Shown in pieces: positions 19,256 through 30,016 of a stretch of 64,000 nt of DNA. Source of the DNA: Pradoshia sp. D12 (GTDB lineage Bacteria; Bacillota; Bacilli; Bacillales; Pradoshiaceae). Location: contig NZ_CP044545.1 of NCBI RefSeq assembly GCF_008935075.1, forward strand, positions 2,979,587-3,043,586, in the 5' to 3' direction. The position numbers and the translations under genes are program-made. The notes beneath the pieces were generated by a model that was not told the origin of the DNA, ran no database searches, and saw only the letters and a program-made list of their open reading frames with translations. How positions within the stretch are numbered: the stretch's first letter is position 1; each line of letters opens with the position of its first letter.

Positions 19256-20257
19256 TCACAAAAATTGTAAATACCAGTCTAGCAAGAACTCCCCAAAAAA
19301 GTAGGCCACCAGTGTACCAACGACGATGAACGGTCCAAATGGAATCGGCTTCCGCCGCTTCACAAGACCGATTAACATCCCAATGACTCCAAAGACAGCT
19401 CCAAAAAAGGTGGAGAATATAAAGGCGAGAATAACTCCCTTTACTCCCATCACAAATCCAATTAAACCGAATAATTTAATATCTCCGCCACCCATGCCGC
19501 CTTTGCTGATTACAGCGATAAAAAATGGGATTCCAAACCCGACAATAGCCCCAGCTATACCGTCCCACCATGGGTCCAAAGGAATAAATACCCGAATAAA
19601 CAAAAAAACAACTGTAAAAAACAGCAGAATTTTGTTCGGTATAAGCATGTACGTAATATCCGATATAAAAATAATGATCAGCAGGGAAATAAGTGCCCAT
19701 GCCACAAACAATTCAGCAGTCCAGCCCAGCAGCATCGGAGCTGCCATAAATAGAATAGCCGTTGTCAGTTCCATCATCGGATAAATAGGTGAAATGCCCG
19801 CCTTACACTTACGGCACTTCCCCCCTTGAAACAAGTAAGACAATACAGGGATAAGCTCTATCGGTGTCAATGTATGGCCGCAGGCCGGACAAGCCGACCT
19901 CGGAGCCACAATCGATTCCTTCGCTGGAATCCTCAAACCTACCACATTATAAAATGAACCAAAGATGAGACCGGTGAGGAAGATTAAGAGATAGAGAGTA
20001 AACATTACAATCATGTAATATTTTCCATCCAATTCTTCTCGAAGTGCTACAAATTTTTTCATTGGCATTGACGTATATTCATATTGGGTATCCCCTAAAA
20101 GATCCTCAAGCTTTGTCGGGTAATAATTTTTATTATCGTAAATCTCCAAAACTCTTATTTTTGGAGTGCTTTCCGCTCCATGTGTTACGTTAGGAGCCTG
20201 CAATACCGTTGGAAATAAAATAATAATAGCAATTGCTAGTTTTAGCCGTCTTTTCAT
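19256..20257 (-). CDS. comC: Chimeric prepilin peptidase: DUF5057-like N-terminus fused to ComC
   Basis: Residues 85-333 are a complete prepilin peptidase: GSFYNVVGLRIP, zinc-type CPAC ... CRKC cysteines, and catalytic aspartates in SDITYMLIPNK and GGMGGGDIKLF, with multiple membrane helices. ComC cleaves ComG/pilin leader peptides for DNA uptake. Residues 1-82 are foreign to ComC: a signal peptide followed by PKIRVLEIYDNKNYYPTKLEDLLG, resembling the start of large secreted DUF5057 proteins. An in-frame deletion probably fused the two genes. ComC alone would start near 20005 (249 residues), but no good ribosome site is visible there. Confidence 0.82.
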   Translation of the reverse strand: MKRRLKLAIAIIILFPTVLQAPNVTHGAESTPKIRVLEIYDNKNYYPTKLEDLLGDTQYEYTSMPMKKFVALREELDGKYYMIVMFTLYLLIFLTGLIFGSFYNVVGLRIPAKESIVAPRSACPACGHTLTPIELIPVLSYLFQGGKCRKCKAGISPIYPMMELTTAILFMAAPMLLGWTAELFVAWALISLLIIIFISDITYMLIPNKILLFFTVVFLFIRVFIPLDPWWDGIAGAIVGFGIPFFIAVISKGGMGGGDIKLFGLIGFVMGVKGVILAFIFSTFFGAVFGVIGMLIGLVKRRKPIPFGPFIVVGTLVAYFFGEFLLDWYLQFL

Positions 20258-20572
20258 ATACCCACCCCTCTACCCTGTATTTTAAATAGAATCTATTCTT
20301 CACTCATACAAATTACCTATATTATCACTTATTATACATTCTTTACCATTATATTGTATATTTTTCAATAAATTATCTGCTCTATTTATAAATATTAATC
20401 TTATAGGATATTGTTGATTTACAGAGATAGGTAGATTTAACTTCATCTTTTTATCAAAATAGTAATTAATGCTTGAATTACTTCGATTTCTCTTTCAAAA
20501 TTTTTATCAGCTGTTCCATATATGAAACTCACTTCTACACAAATAGCTTTAGTCTATTTCTCTTGAACAAAA
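20258..20572. other. Non-coding gap upstream of comC
   Basis: This is an AT-rich stretch with no credible gene on either strand. It should hold the promoter of the comC-pilM-pilN-pilin operon, but no clear -35/-10 pair stands out. Confidence 0.5.
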
Positions 20573-20612
20573 AAGACGTATTCCTCCTCTCTAGTAGTCG
20601 GAATACGTCTCT
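20573..20612 (-). terminator. Terminator after the diguanylate cyclase gene
   Basis: AGACGTATTCC and its inverse GGAATACGTCT enclose an 18-base loop, with T6 on the minus strand and a T-rich run on the plus strand. Confidence 0.8.
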
Positions 20613-20613
20613 T

Positions 20614-22335
20614 TTATTTAATATATTGCGCCACTTTGTTACGTCCGGCGCGTTTTGCTCCTGTATACATAGCCCGGTCTGCATGACGGATTAATGAGTG
20701 AGGATCATCCGCATCAATTGGAGCGGTTGAAACTCCAATTGATGCAGTTACTCTTACATGAACCCTCCTGCTTTCACTACCTAAATCAGATACTAATTCA
20801 TACGGCTTTGTTCCAATTTTTTGACGTACCAGTTCGGCAAATTTATAGCCTTCCTCCACTCCTGCACCAGGGAGGACAAGCACAAATTCTTCACCGCCAT
20901 ATCTGGCTGCAATCCCTTTAAATTGTACGAGTGAAGACAAACGTTCTGCTACCTGGCATAAAACTTCGTTCCCACCCAAATGTCCGTAAGAGTCATTTAT
21001 TGACTTAAAGTGATCCAAGTCTATTAAGATAAGAGTTAATGTATCCAGCTTTCTTCCCCTTATCAGGATAAATTGTTCTTTTAAGTAATCTTCCAGAAAA
21101 TAGTTGTTATATAGATTTGTTAAAGAGCAGCGTTCACTTTTGGCTTTTGTTTCTTCATAATGCTTCGCATTTTCAATAGCTGAAGCCAGATATGTAGAAA
21201 GAATATCTGCAATCGTTATCTGACTGTTTTCAAAAAAGTTTCTTTTCGAAGATATATGAAGGACAATCCCTTCCATTTGCTCTGCATTTAAAACCGGAAC
21301 AATCAAGACGCTTTCTGCCCAATCAGGAATACCATGGTTTTCGTATTTCTTCAGGGAGGCAGAGCTCTGAATCAGCAATGTTTTTTTTGATTTCCATACT
21401 TCTCCTAACAAGCTGTCTGTTGCCGAGATTAAATTCAAATGGGGCATACCAGTCTCATTTTTACTTTCATAACGAACCATACGAAGGCGATTATTGGCTT
21501 TGCTATCCACACTAAGAATATAGGTTTCGTCCACTGGGAAAATCCTTGAAATTTCACCCAAAAATAAATCCAGTACTTGCTTGACTTCTAATCTTTCTGT
21601 CAATCTGTGACCAATTTGGCTCGCTTTTTGCAAATCTTCATTCATATGGTCAGCCCGATAATACAGTCTCATCACAAGAGCCAAACTCACAAGCGGTACG
21701 CCAACAATAATAATGGCTACCACCCCCAGCTCCTGATAGGTTGAATACAATAATAAACCGATTGGAAAGATGATAATACTGGATACGATATCCGCAACCT
21801 GATCTTTTGCAACAAACTCTACTTTTGCCTTATATACAAACACATCTATGAGTAAAGCACAAATAAAATTAGATAAGAACCAGACAATTTGGTGGATTAC
21901 AATTAATGAAAATACACTTATATCCGATAAGTCCAAATTAGAATGCTGACCGCCAAGCAAATAATAGATTAATCCGCTTGTTAATGAATTAATAAAAAAC
22001 ATTAAAGAATTCATCGGAATGCGGAAAAGCTCATCCTTGCTTATTTTTATTCTATAGAGCAATGTTATTACTCCGATTTGCGAAAGGATTATTTCAACAA
22101 ATAATCCGTACTCAAGGAATAGAGCCAAGGATACACCCTGAAGGAGAAAAATTGGCAATCCATTTATCATAATAGGGTAATACGTAATAATACAAAGCAG
22201 TAATAGGAACAGAAGAATATCAATCGAAAAAAAGCTTCCTAAAATAGGATACTCCGTATATGAAATATATAAACTTGCAGGGACGATCAATAACCAAAGT
22301 ATCCAAATAATGAAGCGTTTTTGTTTTGTAACCAT
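20614..22335 (-). CDS. Membrane GAF-GGDEF diguanylate cyclase
   Basis: The first 210 residues contain about six or seven membrane helices. A GAF-like domain (about 235-390, QVLDLFLGEISRIFPVDETYIL) is followed by a GGDEF domain with an intact RYGGEEFVLVLPG active site and LIDLDHFKSINDSYGH. It should make cyclic di-GMP. The RxxD inhibitory site expected just before GGEEF is absent (FKGIAAR instead), so product inhibition may be missing. The start at 22335 follows GGAGGGGCGGTA; 573 residues. Confidence 0.9.
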   Translation of the reverse strand: MVTKQKRFIIWILWLLIVPASLYISYTEYPILGSFFSIDILLFLLLLCIITYYPIMINGLPIFLLQGVSLALFLEYGLFVEIILSQIGVITLLYRIKISKDELFRIPMNSLMFFINSLTSGLIYYLLGGQHSNLDLSDISVFSLIVIHQIVWFLSNFICALLIDVFVYKAKVEFVAKDQVADIVSSIIIFPIGLLLYSTYQELGVVAIIIVGVPLVSLALVMRLYYRADHMNEDLQKASQIGHRLTERLEVKQVLDLFLGEISRIFPVDETYILSVDSKANNRLRMVRYESKNETGMPHLNLISATDSLLGEVWKSKKTLLIQSSASLKKYENHGIPDWAESVLIVPVLNAEQMEGIVLHISSKRNFFENSQITIADILSTYLASAIENAKHYEETKAKSERCSLTNLYNNYFLEDYLKEQFILIRGRKLDTLTLILIDLDHFKSINDSYGHLGGNEVLCQVAERLSSLVQFKGIAARYGGEEFVLVLPGAGVEEGYKFAELVRQKIGTKPYELVSDLGSESRRVHVRVTASIGVSTAPIDADDPHSLIRHADRAMYTGAKRAGRNKVAQYIK

Positions 22336-22473
22336 TACCGCCCCTCCGTTCAGGAATTTCATCCATCTTATGTCAAATTTTATCAAAAATTCCGACATCT
22401 GTCACACAAGTATTTACAAAAACAGGTCTTATGGAGGATTGTCATGAACATCATTACTTTTACATGAATTTAG

Positions 22474-23793
22474 TTATGACTTTCGAATAATTTCATTGAC
22501 GATATATGGACGAATAGACGCCAAAAAATATAAAGAGCCTGTGACCAATAGCATATCTCTGTCTTTCATTTTGGCTAATATCTCATTTATTCCTTCTACC
22601 CAATCTTTTTTTACATCCTTATGAGGGTGTCGGCTATGTTTAAAAAGCTCCTCTGCCTCATTCATTCGTTCTAATGGAATCTCCGTAAAAGTTATACTTG
22701 CTGCCTTTTGTTCAATCATCTGAATCATCTTTGTATAATCCTTGTCCTTTAAGGCCGCAAACAAAATATGTATATCACAATTTGGGTAACGATCATCAAT
22801 CGTTGAAAGCAGAGAGTTTATACCTGACACATTATGTGCGCCGTCCAGGATGATTAGCGGCTGGTTCGACACAATCTCAAAACGCCCTTTCCATCTGGCA
22901 GATGCCAGTCCTTTGCTGATACTTTCTTCCCGAATCGAAAAGCGATACGTTTCACTAAGTAATATTGAACTGATGACAGCAAGCGCTGCATTCTCAACTT
23001 GATGGCTTCCAAGCATGCTAATATGTAAATTCTCCAGTAAGTATTCTCGCCATTTAACCGTGAAAACTTCCTGATTTTCAGGGTGAGAGCGGTTTAAAAT
23101 CTTAAATTCTTTTCCTAGCGTATATAAAGCAGCATTCATTTTCTCTGCCTGTTTTGCGAGGGGCTCTAATGCTTCCTCATCTTTTACACCTGTAACAACT
23201 GATGTTCCATTCTTGATAATTCCTGCTTTTTCTGTTGCTATTTTACTCAGAGAATTCCCGAGAATGTTGGTATGCTCTAAAGAAATGCTAGTAATGATCT
23301 CCAAAAGCGGTTCAATTACATTAGTGGAATCAAGTCTTCCCCCAAGTCCTGTTTCAATAATAAGAATGTCCGGTTGCTCATTTTTAAAGTGCAGAAAAGC
23401 TAATATAGTCGTTACTTCGAAAGCAGTCAGATAATCCCCTTCTTGCTCTGCTTCATTTAAAACAGGGAGGAGGTAATTTAAACATTCAACTAGCTTATTG
23501 TCCGAAATCATTTCCTCATCAATCATAATTTGTTCGTTCAGCTTTTCAAGATAGGGAGATGTAAAGGTACCTACCCGGTAGCCCTCTGCCACCAAAATAT
23601 GTTTTAAAAATGTAAGCGTAGAACCTTTGCCATTTGAGCCTGCTATATGTATACAAGGAATGCTGCGCTCCGGATTTCCCAATTTACGTAAGACTCTTTC
23701 CATTCTTTCCAGGCCAAAATCCATCCCAAGTTTTGCTGTACGGTCTGCAAGAAATTTCTCTGCCTGTTGATAATCCTGTATCATTTTTTTCAC
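22474..23793 (-). CDS. folC: Folylpolyglutamate / dihydrofolate synthase
   Basis: It adds glutamates to folates. The P-loop GSNGKGSTLTFLKHIL (about 50-65), the lid TFTSPYLEKLNEQI, ETGLGGRLDSTNVI and C-terminal LDGAHNVSGI are all present. At 439 residues it is full length. It lies downstream of valS as in B. subtilis, although a terminator at 23836-23870 lies between them. Confidence 0.95.
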   Translation of the reverse strand: MKKMIQDYQQAEKFLADRTAKLGMDFGLERMERVLRKLGNPERSIPCIHIAGSNGKGSTLTFLKHILVAEGYRVGTFTSPYLEKLNEQIMIDEEMISDNKLVECLNYLLPVLNEAEQEGDYLTAFEVTTILAFLHFKNEQPDILIIETGLGGRLDSTNVIEPLLEIITSISLEHTNILGNSLSKIATEKAGIIKNGTSVVTGVKDEEALEPLAKQAEKMNAALYTLGKEFKILNRSHPENQEVFTVKWREYLLENLHISMLGSHQVENAALAVISSILLSETYRFSIREESISKGLASARWKGRFEIVSNQPLIILDGAHNVSGINSLLSTIDDRYPNCDIHILFAALKDKDYTKMIQMIEQKAASITFTEIPLERMNEAEELFKHSRHPHKDVKKDWVEGINEILAKMKDRDMLLVTGSLYFLASIRPYIVNEIIRKS

Positions 23794-23835
23794 TCCTCAA
23801 CCATTGCGCTATGTATTAGTATGTCATGATTGAAC

Positions 23836-23870
23836 AAAAACACCCTGTTCAAATGCTTCGAACAGGGCGC
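23836..23870 (-). terminator. Terminator between valS and folC
   Basis: CCCTGTTC and GAACAGGG enclose a nine-base loop, followed by GTGTTTTTG on the minus strand. Folic acid gene transcription may therefore depend on read-through or on its own promoter. Confidence 0.8.
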
Positions 23871-23881
23871 AATAAAATGTC

Positions 23882-26533
23882 TTAAGCCAATTCTTCTAAA
23901 TCCTTCAGGCGGCTTTGTACAGCCTCACGTTTTTCAACATAGTCTGCCAGCTTCGCTTTTTCTTCTTCAATCACCTTTTCAGGCGCTTTTTTCATGAAGC
24001 CTTCATTGGATAGCTTTTTCTCAATTCTTTCTACTTCTTTTTTCCATTTTTCAAGTTCTTTTTGAAGACGTTTTTGTTCCTCTTCAATATTTAATAGACC
24101 TTGCAATGGAAGAATTAATTCAACACCCGTTACAATAGCTGTCATCGCTTTATCATCAGCAGGGATGTCTGTACCAATTGTTAATTCCTCTGGATTACAG
24201 AAGCGCTCGATATAGCTGCTGTTTTTTTCAAGAACAGCTTGTGTTTCTGCATCTTTCGCCTTCAAAGAAAGCTTGATTTTTTTGCTGAGCGGCGTGTTCA
24301 CTTCTGCGCGAATATTACGTACTGTACGAATGATTTCGACAAGCAATTTCATTTCATCAGAAGCTTTTTCATCCGTTAAGTCCGGATTTACAACAGGCCA
24401 AGATGCTGTTGTGATGGACTCCCCTTGGTGAGGAAGGTTCTGCCAAATTTCTTCAGTGATGAATGGCATAAATGGATGTAACAATCGCATCGTTTGATCC
24501 AATACGTACGCAAGGATAGAACGTGTTGTAAGTTTAGCTTCCTCGTCTTCTCCATATAGAGGGAGCTTCGCCATTTCAATATACCAATCACAGAAATCAT
24601 CCCAAATGAAGTTGTATAATGCACGGCCAACTTCACCGAATTCATATTTATCTGCCAGTCTTGTTACAGTTTCAATCGTTTCGTTTAGACGAGTTAAAAT
24701 CCATTTATCCGCAACTGATTTTTCGCCTGTTAAATCAATCTCTTCATATTTCAGCCCATTCATATTCATCAAGCAGAAACGGGATGCATTCCAAATTTTA
24801 TTGGCAAAGTTCCAAACAGATTCTACTTTTTCATAGCTGAAACGTAAATCCTGACCTGGTGAGCTTCCAGTTGTTAAGAAATATCTTAATGAATCCGCAC
24901 CATATTTCTCAATAACCTCCATTGGATCTACACCATTGCCAAGAGATTTACTCATTTTCTTGCCATGCTCATCACGTACAAGTCCATGAATCAATACATC
25001 TTTGAATGGACGCTCTCCAGTGAATTCAAGTCCCTGGAAGATCATTCTTGATACCCAGAAGAAAATAATATCGTATCCAGTCACAAGAGCTGCTGTTGGA
25101 TAATAACGTTTAAAGTCTTCTGAATCTGTATCAGGCCAGCCCATTGTGGAAAACGGCCATAACGCAGAACTGAACCATGTATCCAATACATCTGTATCCT
25201 GCGTCCAGTTTTCGATATCTGCAGGATCTTCCATTCCTACATATACCTCGCCTGTTTCCTTATGGTACCAAGCCGGAATGCGGTGACCCCACCAAAGCTG
25301 TCTGGAGATACACCAGTCATGGATATTATCCATCCAATTCAAATATGTTTTCTCAAAGCGTTCCGGTACGAATTCTACTTTACCTTCAGTGGATTGCATT
25401 TCAATTGCACGCTCTGCCAATGGTCCCATTTTAACAAACCATTGTGTAGATAAATAAGGCTCTACAACAGATCCGCTTCTTTCAGAGTGTCCAACCTGAT
25501 GGATATGCTCTTCAATTTTGAACAACACTCCCTGATCCTGAAGATCTTTCACAATTTGCTTACGGCAATCGAAACGGTCCATACCTTCATATTTGCCAGC
25601 CTTCGCGTTCATCGTTCCGTCTTCATTCATAACTAGAATGCGTTCAAGATTATGACGATTACCTACCTCGAAGTCATTAGGATCATGTGCTGGTGTAATT
25701 TTTACAACCCCGGAACCAAAATCCATCTCTACATAATCATCGCCAACAATCGGAATTTCTCTTCCTACGATTGGCAGGATAACCGTTTTTCCAATCAGGT
25801 GCTTATAACGGTCATCTTCCGGGTGAACTGCAACTGCTGTATCGCCAAGCATTGTTTCCGGACGAGTTGTCGCAACTTCAATATGCCCGCTGCCATCTGC
25901 AAGTGGGTAGCGCATATGATAAAAAGCACCCTTAACCTCTTTATGAATTACTTCAATATCAGAGATCGCTGTTTTTGTACTTGGATCCCAGTTAATAATA
26001 TATTCACCGCGGTAAATAAGGCCTTTTTCATAAAGTTTTACAAACACTTCACGAACAGCTTTTGAAAGTCCCTCATCTAGAGTAAAGCGTTCACGAGAAT
26101 AATCTAGGCCCAATCCAATTTTTGCCCATTGCTCACGGATATGGGATGCGTATTCCTCTTTCCATTTCCATGTTTCTTCAACAAATTTCTCACGTCCCAA
26201 ATCATAACGTGAAACACCTTGATTGCGCAGTTTTTCTTCTACCTTCGCTTGAGTTGCGATTCCCGCATGGTCCATACCTGGCAGCCATAATACGTCATAA
26301 CCCTGCATTCTCTTCATTCTTGTCAAAATATCCTGAAGCGCAGTATCCCATGCATGACCTAAATGCAGTTTACCCGTTACGTTTGGAGGAGGAATTACAA
26401 TCGTATAAGGTTCTTTTTGTTTATCCTGTCCCGCTTCAAAGAATTTACCCTTTAACCACCAATCATAGCGTCCTTTTTCGATTGATTGAGGATCGTATTT
26501 GGTTGGCATACCAATATCCGTTTGTTGCTCCAT
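23882..26533 (-). CDS. valS: Valyl-tRNA synthetase
   Basis: This class I enzyme charges tRNA-Val. It has the HIGH-type motif [15 protein letters not shown] (about 48-62), KMSKS within [13 protein letters not shown], a CP1 editing domain, and a C-terminal coiled-coil arm ([25 protein letters not shown]). It is 883 residues long. A T-box leader directly upstream couples expression to uncharged tRNA-Val. Confidence 0.97.
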   Translation of the reverse strand: MEQQTDIGMPTKYDPQSIEKGRYDWWLKGKFFEAGQDKQKEPYTIVIPPPNVTGKLHLGHAWDTALQDILTRMKRMQGYDVLWLPGMDHAGIATQAKVEEKLRNQGVSRYDLGREKFVEETWKWKEEYASHIREQWAKIGLGLDYSRERFTLDEGLSKAVREVFVKLYEKGLIYRGEYIINWDPSTKTAISDIEVIHKEVKGAFYHMRYPLADGSGHIEVATTRPETMLGDTAVAVHPEDDRYKHLIGKTVILPIVGREIPIVGDDYVEMDFGSGVVKITPAHDPNDFEVGNRHNLERILVMNEDGTMNAKAGKYEGMDRFDCRKQIVKDLQDQGVLFKIEEHIHQVGHSERSGSVVEPYLSTQWFVKMGPLAERAIEMQSTEGKVEFVPERFEKTYLNWMDNIHDWCISRQLWWGHRIPAWYHKETGEVYVGMEDPADIENWTQDTDVLDTWFSSALWPFSTMGWPDTDSEDFKRYYPTAALVTGYDIIFFWVSRMIFQGLEFTGERPFKDVLIHGLVRDEHGKKMSKSLGNGVDPMEVIEKYGADSLRYFLTTGSSPGQDLRFSYEKVESVWNFANKIWNASRFCLMNMNGLKYEEIDLTGEKSVADKWILTRLNETIETVTRLADKYEFGEVGRALYNFIWDDFCDWYIEMAKLPLYGEDEEAKLTTRSILAYVLDQTMRLLHPFMPFITEEIWQNLPHQGESITTASWPVVNPDLTDEKASDEMKLLVEIIRTVRNIRAEVNTPLSKKIKLSLKAKDAETQAVLEKNSSYIERFCNPEELTIGTDIPADDKAMTAIVTGVELILPLQGLLNIEEEQKRLQKELEKWKKEVERIEKKLSNEGFMKKAPEKVIEEEKAKLADYVEKREAVQSRLKDLEELA

Positions 26534-26569
26534 TTTTCATTCTCCTTTACTTTCATAATTGGTGAAAAA

Positions 26570-26912
26570 CGCAATAAAAAAACCGCTTCATCCTCTATAT
26601 AAAAAGGACGAAACGGTATGTCTCGCGGTACCACCTTTGTTCCAATACAAATAACTGTTGTATCGGCACTTCATTTCGTTAACGGCTCTTCACCGGTTAT
26701 CCGCTACTATTGACGTTCACGGAAACAGCTCCCGGGCGACCTTCTGCGATTACGGTTACTGAAGGAATCTTACAGCCGATGGATTCCTCTCTCTTACAGT
26801 CTTAATCACATACTCTTCCCATTCAAAGCTTTTCATTGTTATTTTGGTTTCTCATAATCGGAAATCATTTTTTAATACTGTTATCATACATAAGTATGCA
26901 TCTACTCGTCAA
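26570..26912 (-). promoter_or_regulatory. T-box leader of valS with promoter and terminator
   Basis: On the minus strand the T-box sequence AAGGTGGTACCGCGAGAC lies at about 26619-26637. It is followed by a terminator hairpin pairing CCGTTTCGTCC with GGATGAAGCGG and then T7. Upstream, TTGACG (26907-26912) and TATGAT (26883-26888) with 18-bp spacing form the likely promoter. Uncharged tRNA-Val should stabilise the antiterminator. I did not fix the specifier codon. Confidence 0.9.
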
Positions 26913-27056
26913 TCATTGTTTCCCATTTTTCTATATTTTATTCAAGCCTATGTCCAAGGTGTCATCGTCAATTCTCATTCTTAGACGCTTTAAATAATGC
27001 TGTACAGACACCCATTCAGGGGGAATTTTATATTCTATCATAAAGGGGGAATTTAC

Positions 27057-27248
27057 ATGCGAAAAAAGGTAACTCAATACAATATGCCTCCGTGGATTCG
27101 AAATACAAGAAATGTCTTACAGCAATTCTCCATTCCCTTTGCCGTTTTTCAAGGAATCCGGACATTCTTTTTTCCGACCACTTTTGATTTATTTCTGCTA
27201 TTATTACTGATTGGTCTTGCTTTAGCCTTCCACTTTGATATTCTGTAA
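27057..27248 (+). CDS. Small membrane protein, unknown
   Basis: This 63-residue protein has a basic N-terminus (MRKKVTQYNMPPWIRNTRNVLQQF) and one hydrophobic C-terminal segment (FDLFLLLLLIGLALAFHFDIL). The start at 27057 follows AAAGGGGGAATTTAC, so the longer frame to 26997 is not needed. It is the only plus-strand gene between niaR and hemA and has its own terminator. I do not recognise a family. Confidence 0.72.
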   Translation: MRKKVTQYNMPPWIRNTRNVLQQFSIPFAVFQGIRTFFFPTTFDLFLLLLLIGLALAFHFDIL

Positions 27249-27270
27249 TCTTTTATAACTATTCATTTAG

Positions 27271-27297
27271 ACCAGGTAGGTTTGCCTGGTTTTTGTT
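27271..27297 (+). terminator. Terminator after the 63-residue gene
   Basis: ACCAGGTAGGTTTGCCTGGTTTTTG forms a short stem with a T run, 23 bases after the stop. Confidence 0.8.
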
Positions 27298-27337
27298 TGA
27301 TACAGCCTATCATTTTATTATGTTGATGCCATATCTT

Positions 27338-28360
27338 TTATTTCTCTTCCTTCGCCTTTTTGCTTTCTTCTATTTGTTCCATCCTCATAATAATATATTC
27401 AATGTTTTTTAATAACCAATACTGCCTTTGGAATCTTCGGCAAAATTGTATTTCATCCTGTTTACCTTTTTTTCTGGAGTATTGTTCTACTACCTTGATA
27501 CAATTAGCCGGATAGGCTAAATAGGATAAGAATAAACGCAGCTCACCCTCCTTGTAGGGAAAATACTTCAGATAAAGATAGATCCACTCAACTATTTCTT
27601 CACCCTGGATTGGATAAGTTTTTAACTGCTTAACGACAAAAGGCAATAAGTCGAAATAGGCAGGTGCGGTTTTACTCTGTTCAAAATTGATAAAATGGCC
27701 ATAACCATTTTCACTATATAAGAAATGATGAATTGAGATATTTCCATGGGTCACCACACTGCGTACTTTTTCTTCTTCCTTTGTTAGGTCAAACCACTCC
27801 TTCAGTTTATTTAAGGAATACGTCAGAGCCTGAGACAAGTCATAAAAGCACATACTAAACAACTGCTCAAACGGAGACATATACCACTTCTTTTCGATGG
27901 TTGTTACCATTTCACGAATAAATTCCTTTTGCTCCTCCCACTCCTTGACTGTTTTTTCATAATGCTCTTCCCGTTCCTCTTTCGTAATGTTAATTTCTTT
28001 GCCAGATAGCGTATGCATTCTTGCCAATTCCCTGAACATCTGCTGGTGTCGTTCTGCCCGTTCCTCTATATGTTCATCCGGCAGCCAAGGCATAAGGTAA
28101 CTGATTTTATCATGAGTTAATACTCCATATCTGCCATCAACTGTTGGAAAAATCGGAACAATTCGGTTATATCCATTTTGATATAGGTTCTGCACATTTT
28201 TGATAAAATCAATGCCTTTGGTTGCCGGGATGGTTTTAATCGCAAATATACCATTGTTCGTATATACTTTTTTTACTTTTCCAAAATCCTCGTAAAATTC
28301 AAGTTCCAATTGATAGTTTCTTAGAAACTCAGATATCCACTCCTGATCTTTTCTTAACAT
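27338..28360 (-). CDS. ysxE: YsxE/CotS-family spore coat protein, kinase-like
   Basis: This 340-residue protein has the aminoglycoside phosphotransferase/CotS fold: N-lobe KVYTNNGIFAIKT, catalytic-loop equivalent VTHGNISIHHFLY, and metal-loop equivalent HFINFEQSK. Asn instead of Asp in the HGN loop suggests weakened or altered catalysis. In B. subtilis ysxE follows spoVID and the product is a coat protein; the same order is seen here. The start at 28360 is chosen from the ribosome site; a frame to 28402 adds 14 residues. Confidence 0.85.
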   Translation of the reverse strand: MLRKDQEWISEFLRNYQLELEFYEDFGKVKKVYTNNGIFAIKTIPATKGIDFIKNVQNLYQNGYNRIVPIFPTVDGRYGVLTHDKISYLMPWLPDEHIEERAERHQQMFRELARMHTLSGKEINITKEEREEHYEKTVKEWEEQKEFIREMVTTIEKKWYMSPFEQLFSMCFYDLSQALTYSLNKLKEWFDLTKEEEKVRSVVTHGNISIHHFLYSENGYGHFINFEQSKTAPAYFDLLPFVVKQLKTYPIQGEEIVEWIYLYLKYFPYKEGELRLFLSYLAYPANCIKVVEQYSRKKGKQDEIQFCRRFQRQYWLLKNIEYIIMRMEQIEESKKAKEEK

Positions 28361-28500
28361 TCCTCTGGCACCCTTTCTGCATGTGCCCTTTTTGGAAACC
28401 AATGAAATCTATTTCAGCTGCCCTATCATAAGTCATTATTTTTTAATGAGCTATGCAGCCATGTTTCTCACAGTTAAATTGCATTGTACTATTCCTATTA

Positions 28501-28532
28501 AAAAAGCAGAGCATATAATGCTGTGCTCTGCT
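28501..28532 (-). terminator. Terminator after spoVID
   Basis: GCAGAGCA and TGCTCTGC form a stem, followed by T6 on the minus strand. Confidence 0.85.
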
Positions 28533-28546
28533 GTTAACTAGACCTA

Positions 28547-30016
28547 TTATTTATAAGAAGCAGCAGCTTCAGGAATATAAATTACCTGACCAGCTTTTAG
28601 ATCGGATGTTAATTCCAACCCGTTTATTCTCGCGATATGCTGAACGCTCGTTTTATATCGATCTGCCAGAACATCAATATTTTCTCCATTTTGGACAATA
28701 CAGACTCTTACTTTTGATTGTTGTGATTCTTCCTCCTCTGTAAATAAATCGTATAACAAAGATTTAGACTTACCTTCAGTTTGATCTTCGTTCTCCTTCC
28801 CATTCTTTCTTTTAGAATCAGACGATTGATACTTTTTCTCTACATACTGATTGGATGTTTGTTCTTTGTTCTGTTGACGTATGCGAGAAACATTTGTTTC
28901 CGGTTCTACTGCAGCTTTATTCAAATCTGGTGCTACATTCGCTTGAGATTGGTGCGGCTGTACTCTGTCATATTCTGAACTTTCCTCTTTTTCATATTCT
29001 GAACTTTCCTCTTTTCCATACTCGGCAGTAAAAGGAACGACTTCCATTAATTCCGGAGGACCCTCATCAAATCTATTATCATATGGAATGGAAAAAGATT
29101 GGTTTTCATCTTTTTGCTTTTGTCTGTCAACTAATTGGTCCGGTTCAAAAGCAAAAGGGCTATAGTCCTTGTCTGTATGATCTGACTCATCATTCGGCTG
29201 TGTTTCTTCATAATCGGCTGGTTGATGCAGTCGGGGTGACAATTTAGTTTCAACATAAAAATGGTCATCCTGGTTATGATTACTCTCTATATAAGAAGTT
29301 GGGTTCTTGAGATAAATCTCAGGCGAATCTGCCAAATCCTCCTGCTCCTGATCCTCATCCTCAGAATTTTCCCGATATAAATGCACCTCTATCTGTTCTT
29401 CCTCTTGCTCATTATGGACTTCTGCCTGAATAGTAATCTCCTCTGCTGACTCCTCAAAATCTTCGTTGATTTTATTCCATGTATGAGTATGATGCTCTTC
29501 CTGAAATCGCCCGGATGTTCCATTTTGATAGTTTGAAGTCTCTTCCCGTTCCTCTGTCTCTGTCACTTGCGTCTGCTCTTCAGGCAAATTATCGTAAACT
29601 CCACCAATCCATAAATCTGCTCTAATTTGCAGATATCCCTTTTCTGGCAGCTTATAATCAAAGGTATGCACACCTATATTAAGCTCATCCATTTCCCGAA
29701 CTCTTTCTGCAGGAATCGTTATATCTACAGGAAATTGCTGATGGAATTCAAATAAATGATGCTCCCTTTGTTCGATTACAGAAACATAGCGCCGAAACGG
29801 ATCTTCTGCTCCTTCTTCCTGTCCTGTTGCCTCAGTGGCCTTATATTCCCCCATTAAATCCAGAGTCCCTTTAAGAATCACATACTGTTCTACTTGATGA
29901 GCTGAAACATTTGGTTCAAGCGAAATGGAATACAGTTCCTCAACTTCCTGTCCCCTTTGAAACCACACACTCTCTTCTAATGAAAATCGTAATGACGATG
30001 CATGATCCTCAGACAC
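28547..30016 (-). CDS. spoVID: SpoVID spore coat encasement protein
   Basis: SpoVID drives encasement of the forespore by coat proteins and binds SafA. A beta-rich N-terminal domain (about 1-160, SLRFSLEESVWFQRGQEVEEL) is followed by a long acidic disordered middle rich in Glu, Asp and Gln, and a C-terminal LysM domain (VCIVQNGENIDVLADRYKTSVQHIARINGL). At 489 residues it is somewhat shorter than in B. subtilis (575). The ESSEYEKEESSEYD stretch is a small internal repeat. Confidence 0.92.
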   Translation of the reverse strand: MSEDHASSLRFSLEESVWFQRGQEVEELYSISLEPNVSAHQVEQYVILKGTLDLMGEYKATEATGQEEGAEDPFRRYVSVIEQREHHLFEFHQQFPVDITIPAERVREMDELNIGVHTFDYKLPEKGYLQIRADLWIGGVYDNLPEEQTQVTETEEREETSNYQNGTSGRFQEEHHTHTWNKINEDFEESAEEITIQAEVHNEQEEEQIEVHLYRENSEDEDQEQEDLADSPEIYLKNPTSYIESNHNQDDHFYVETKLSPRLHQPADYEETQPNDESDHTDKDYSPFAFEPDQLVDRQKQKDENQSFSIPYDNRFDEGPPELMEVVPFTAEYGKEESSEYEKEESSEYDRVQPHQSQANVAPDLNKAAVEPETNVSRIRQQNKEQTSNQYVEKKYQSSDSKRKNGKENEDQTEGKSKSLLYDLFTEEEESQQSKVRVCIVQNGENIDVLADRYKTSVQHIARINGLELTSDLKAGQVIYIPEAAASYK

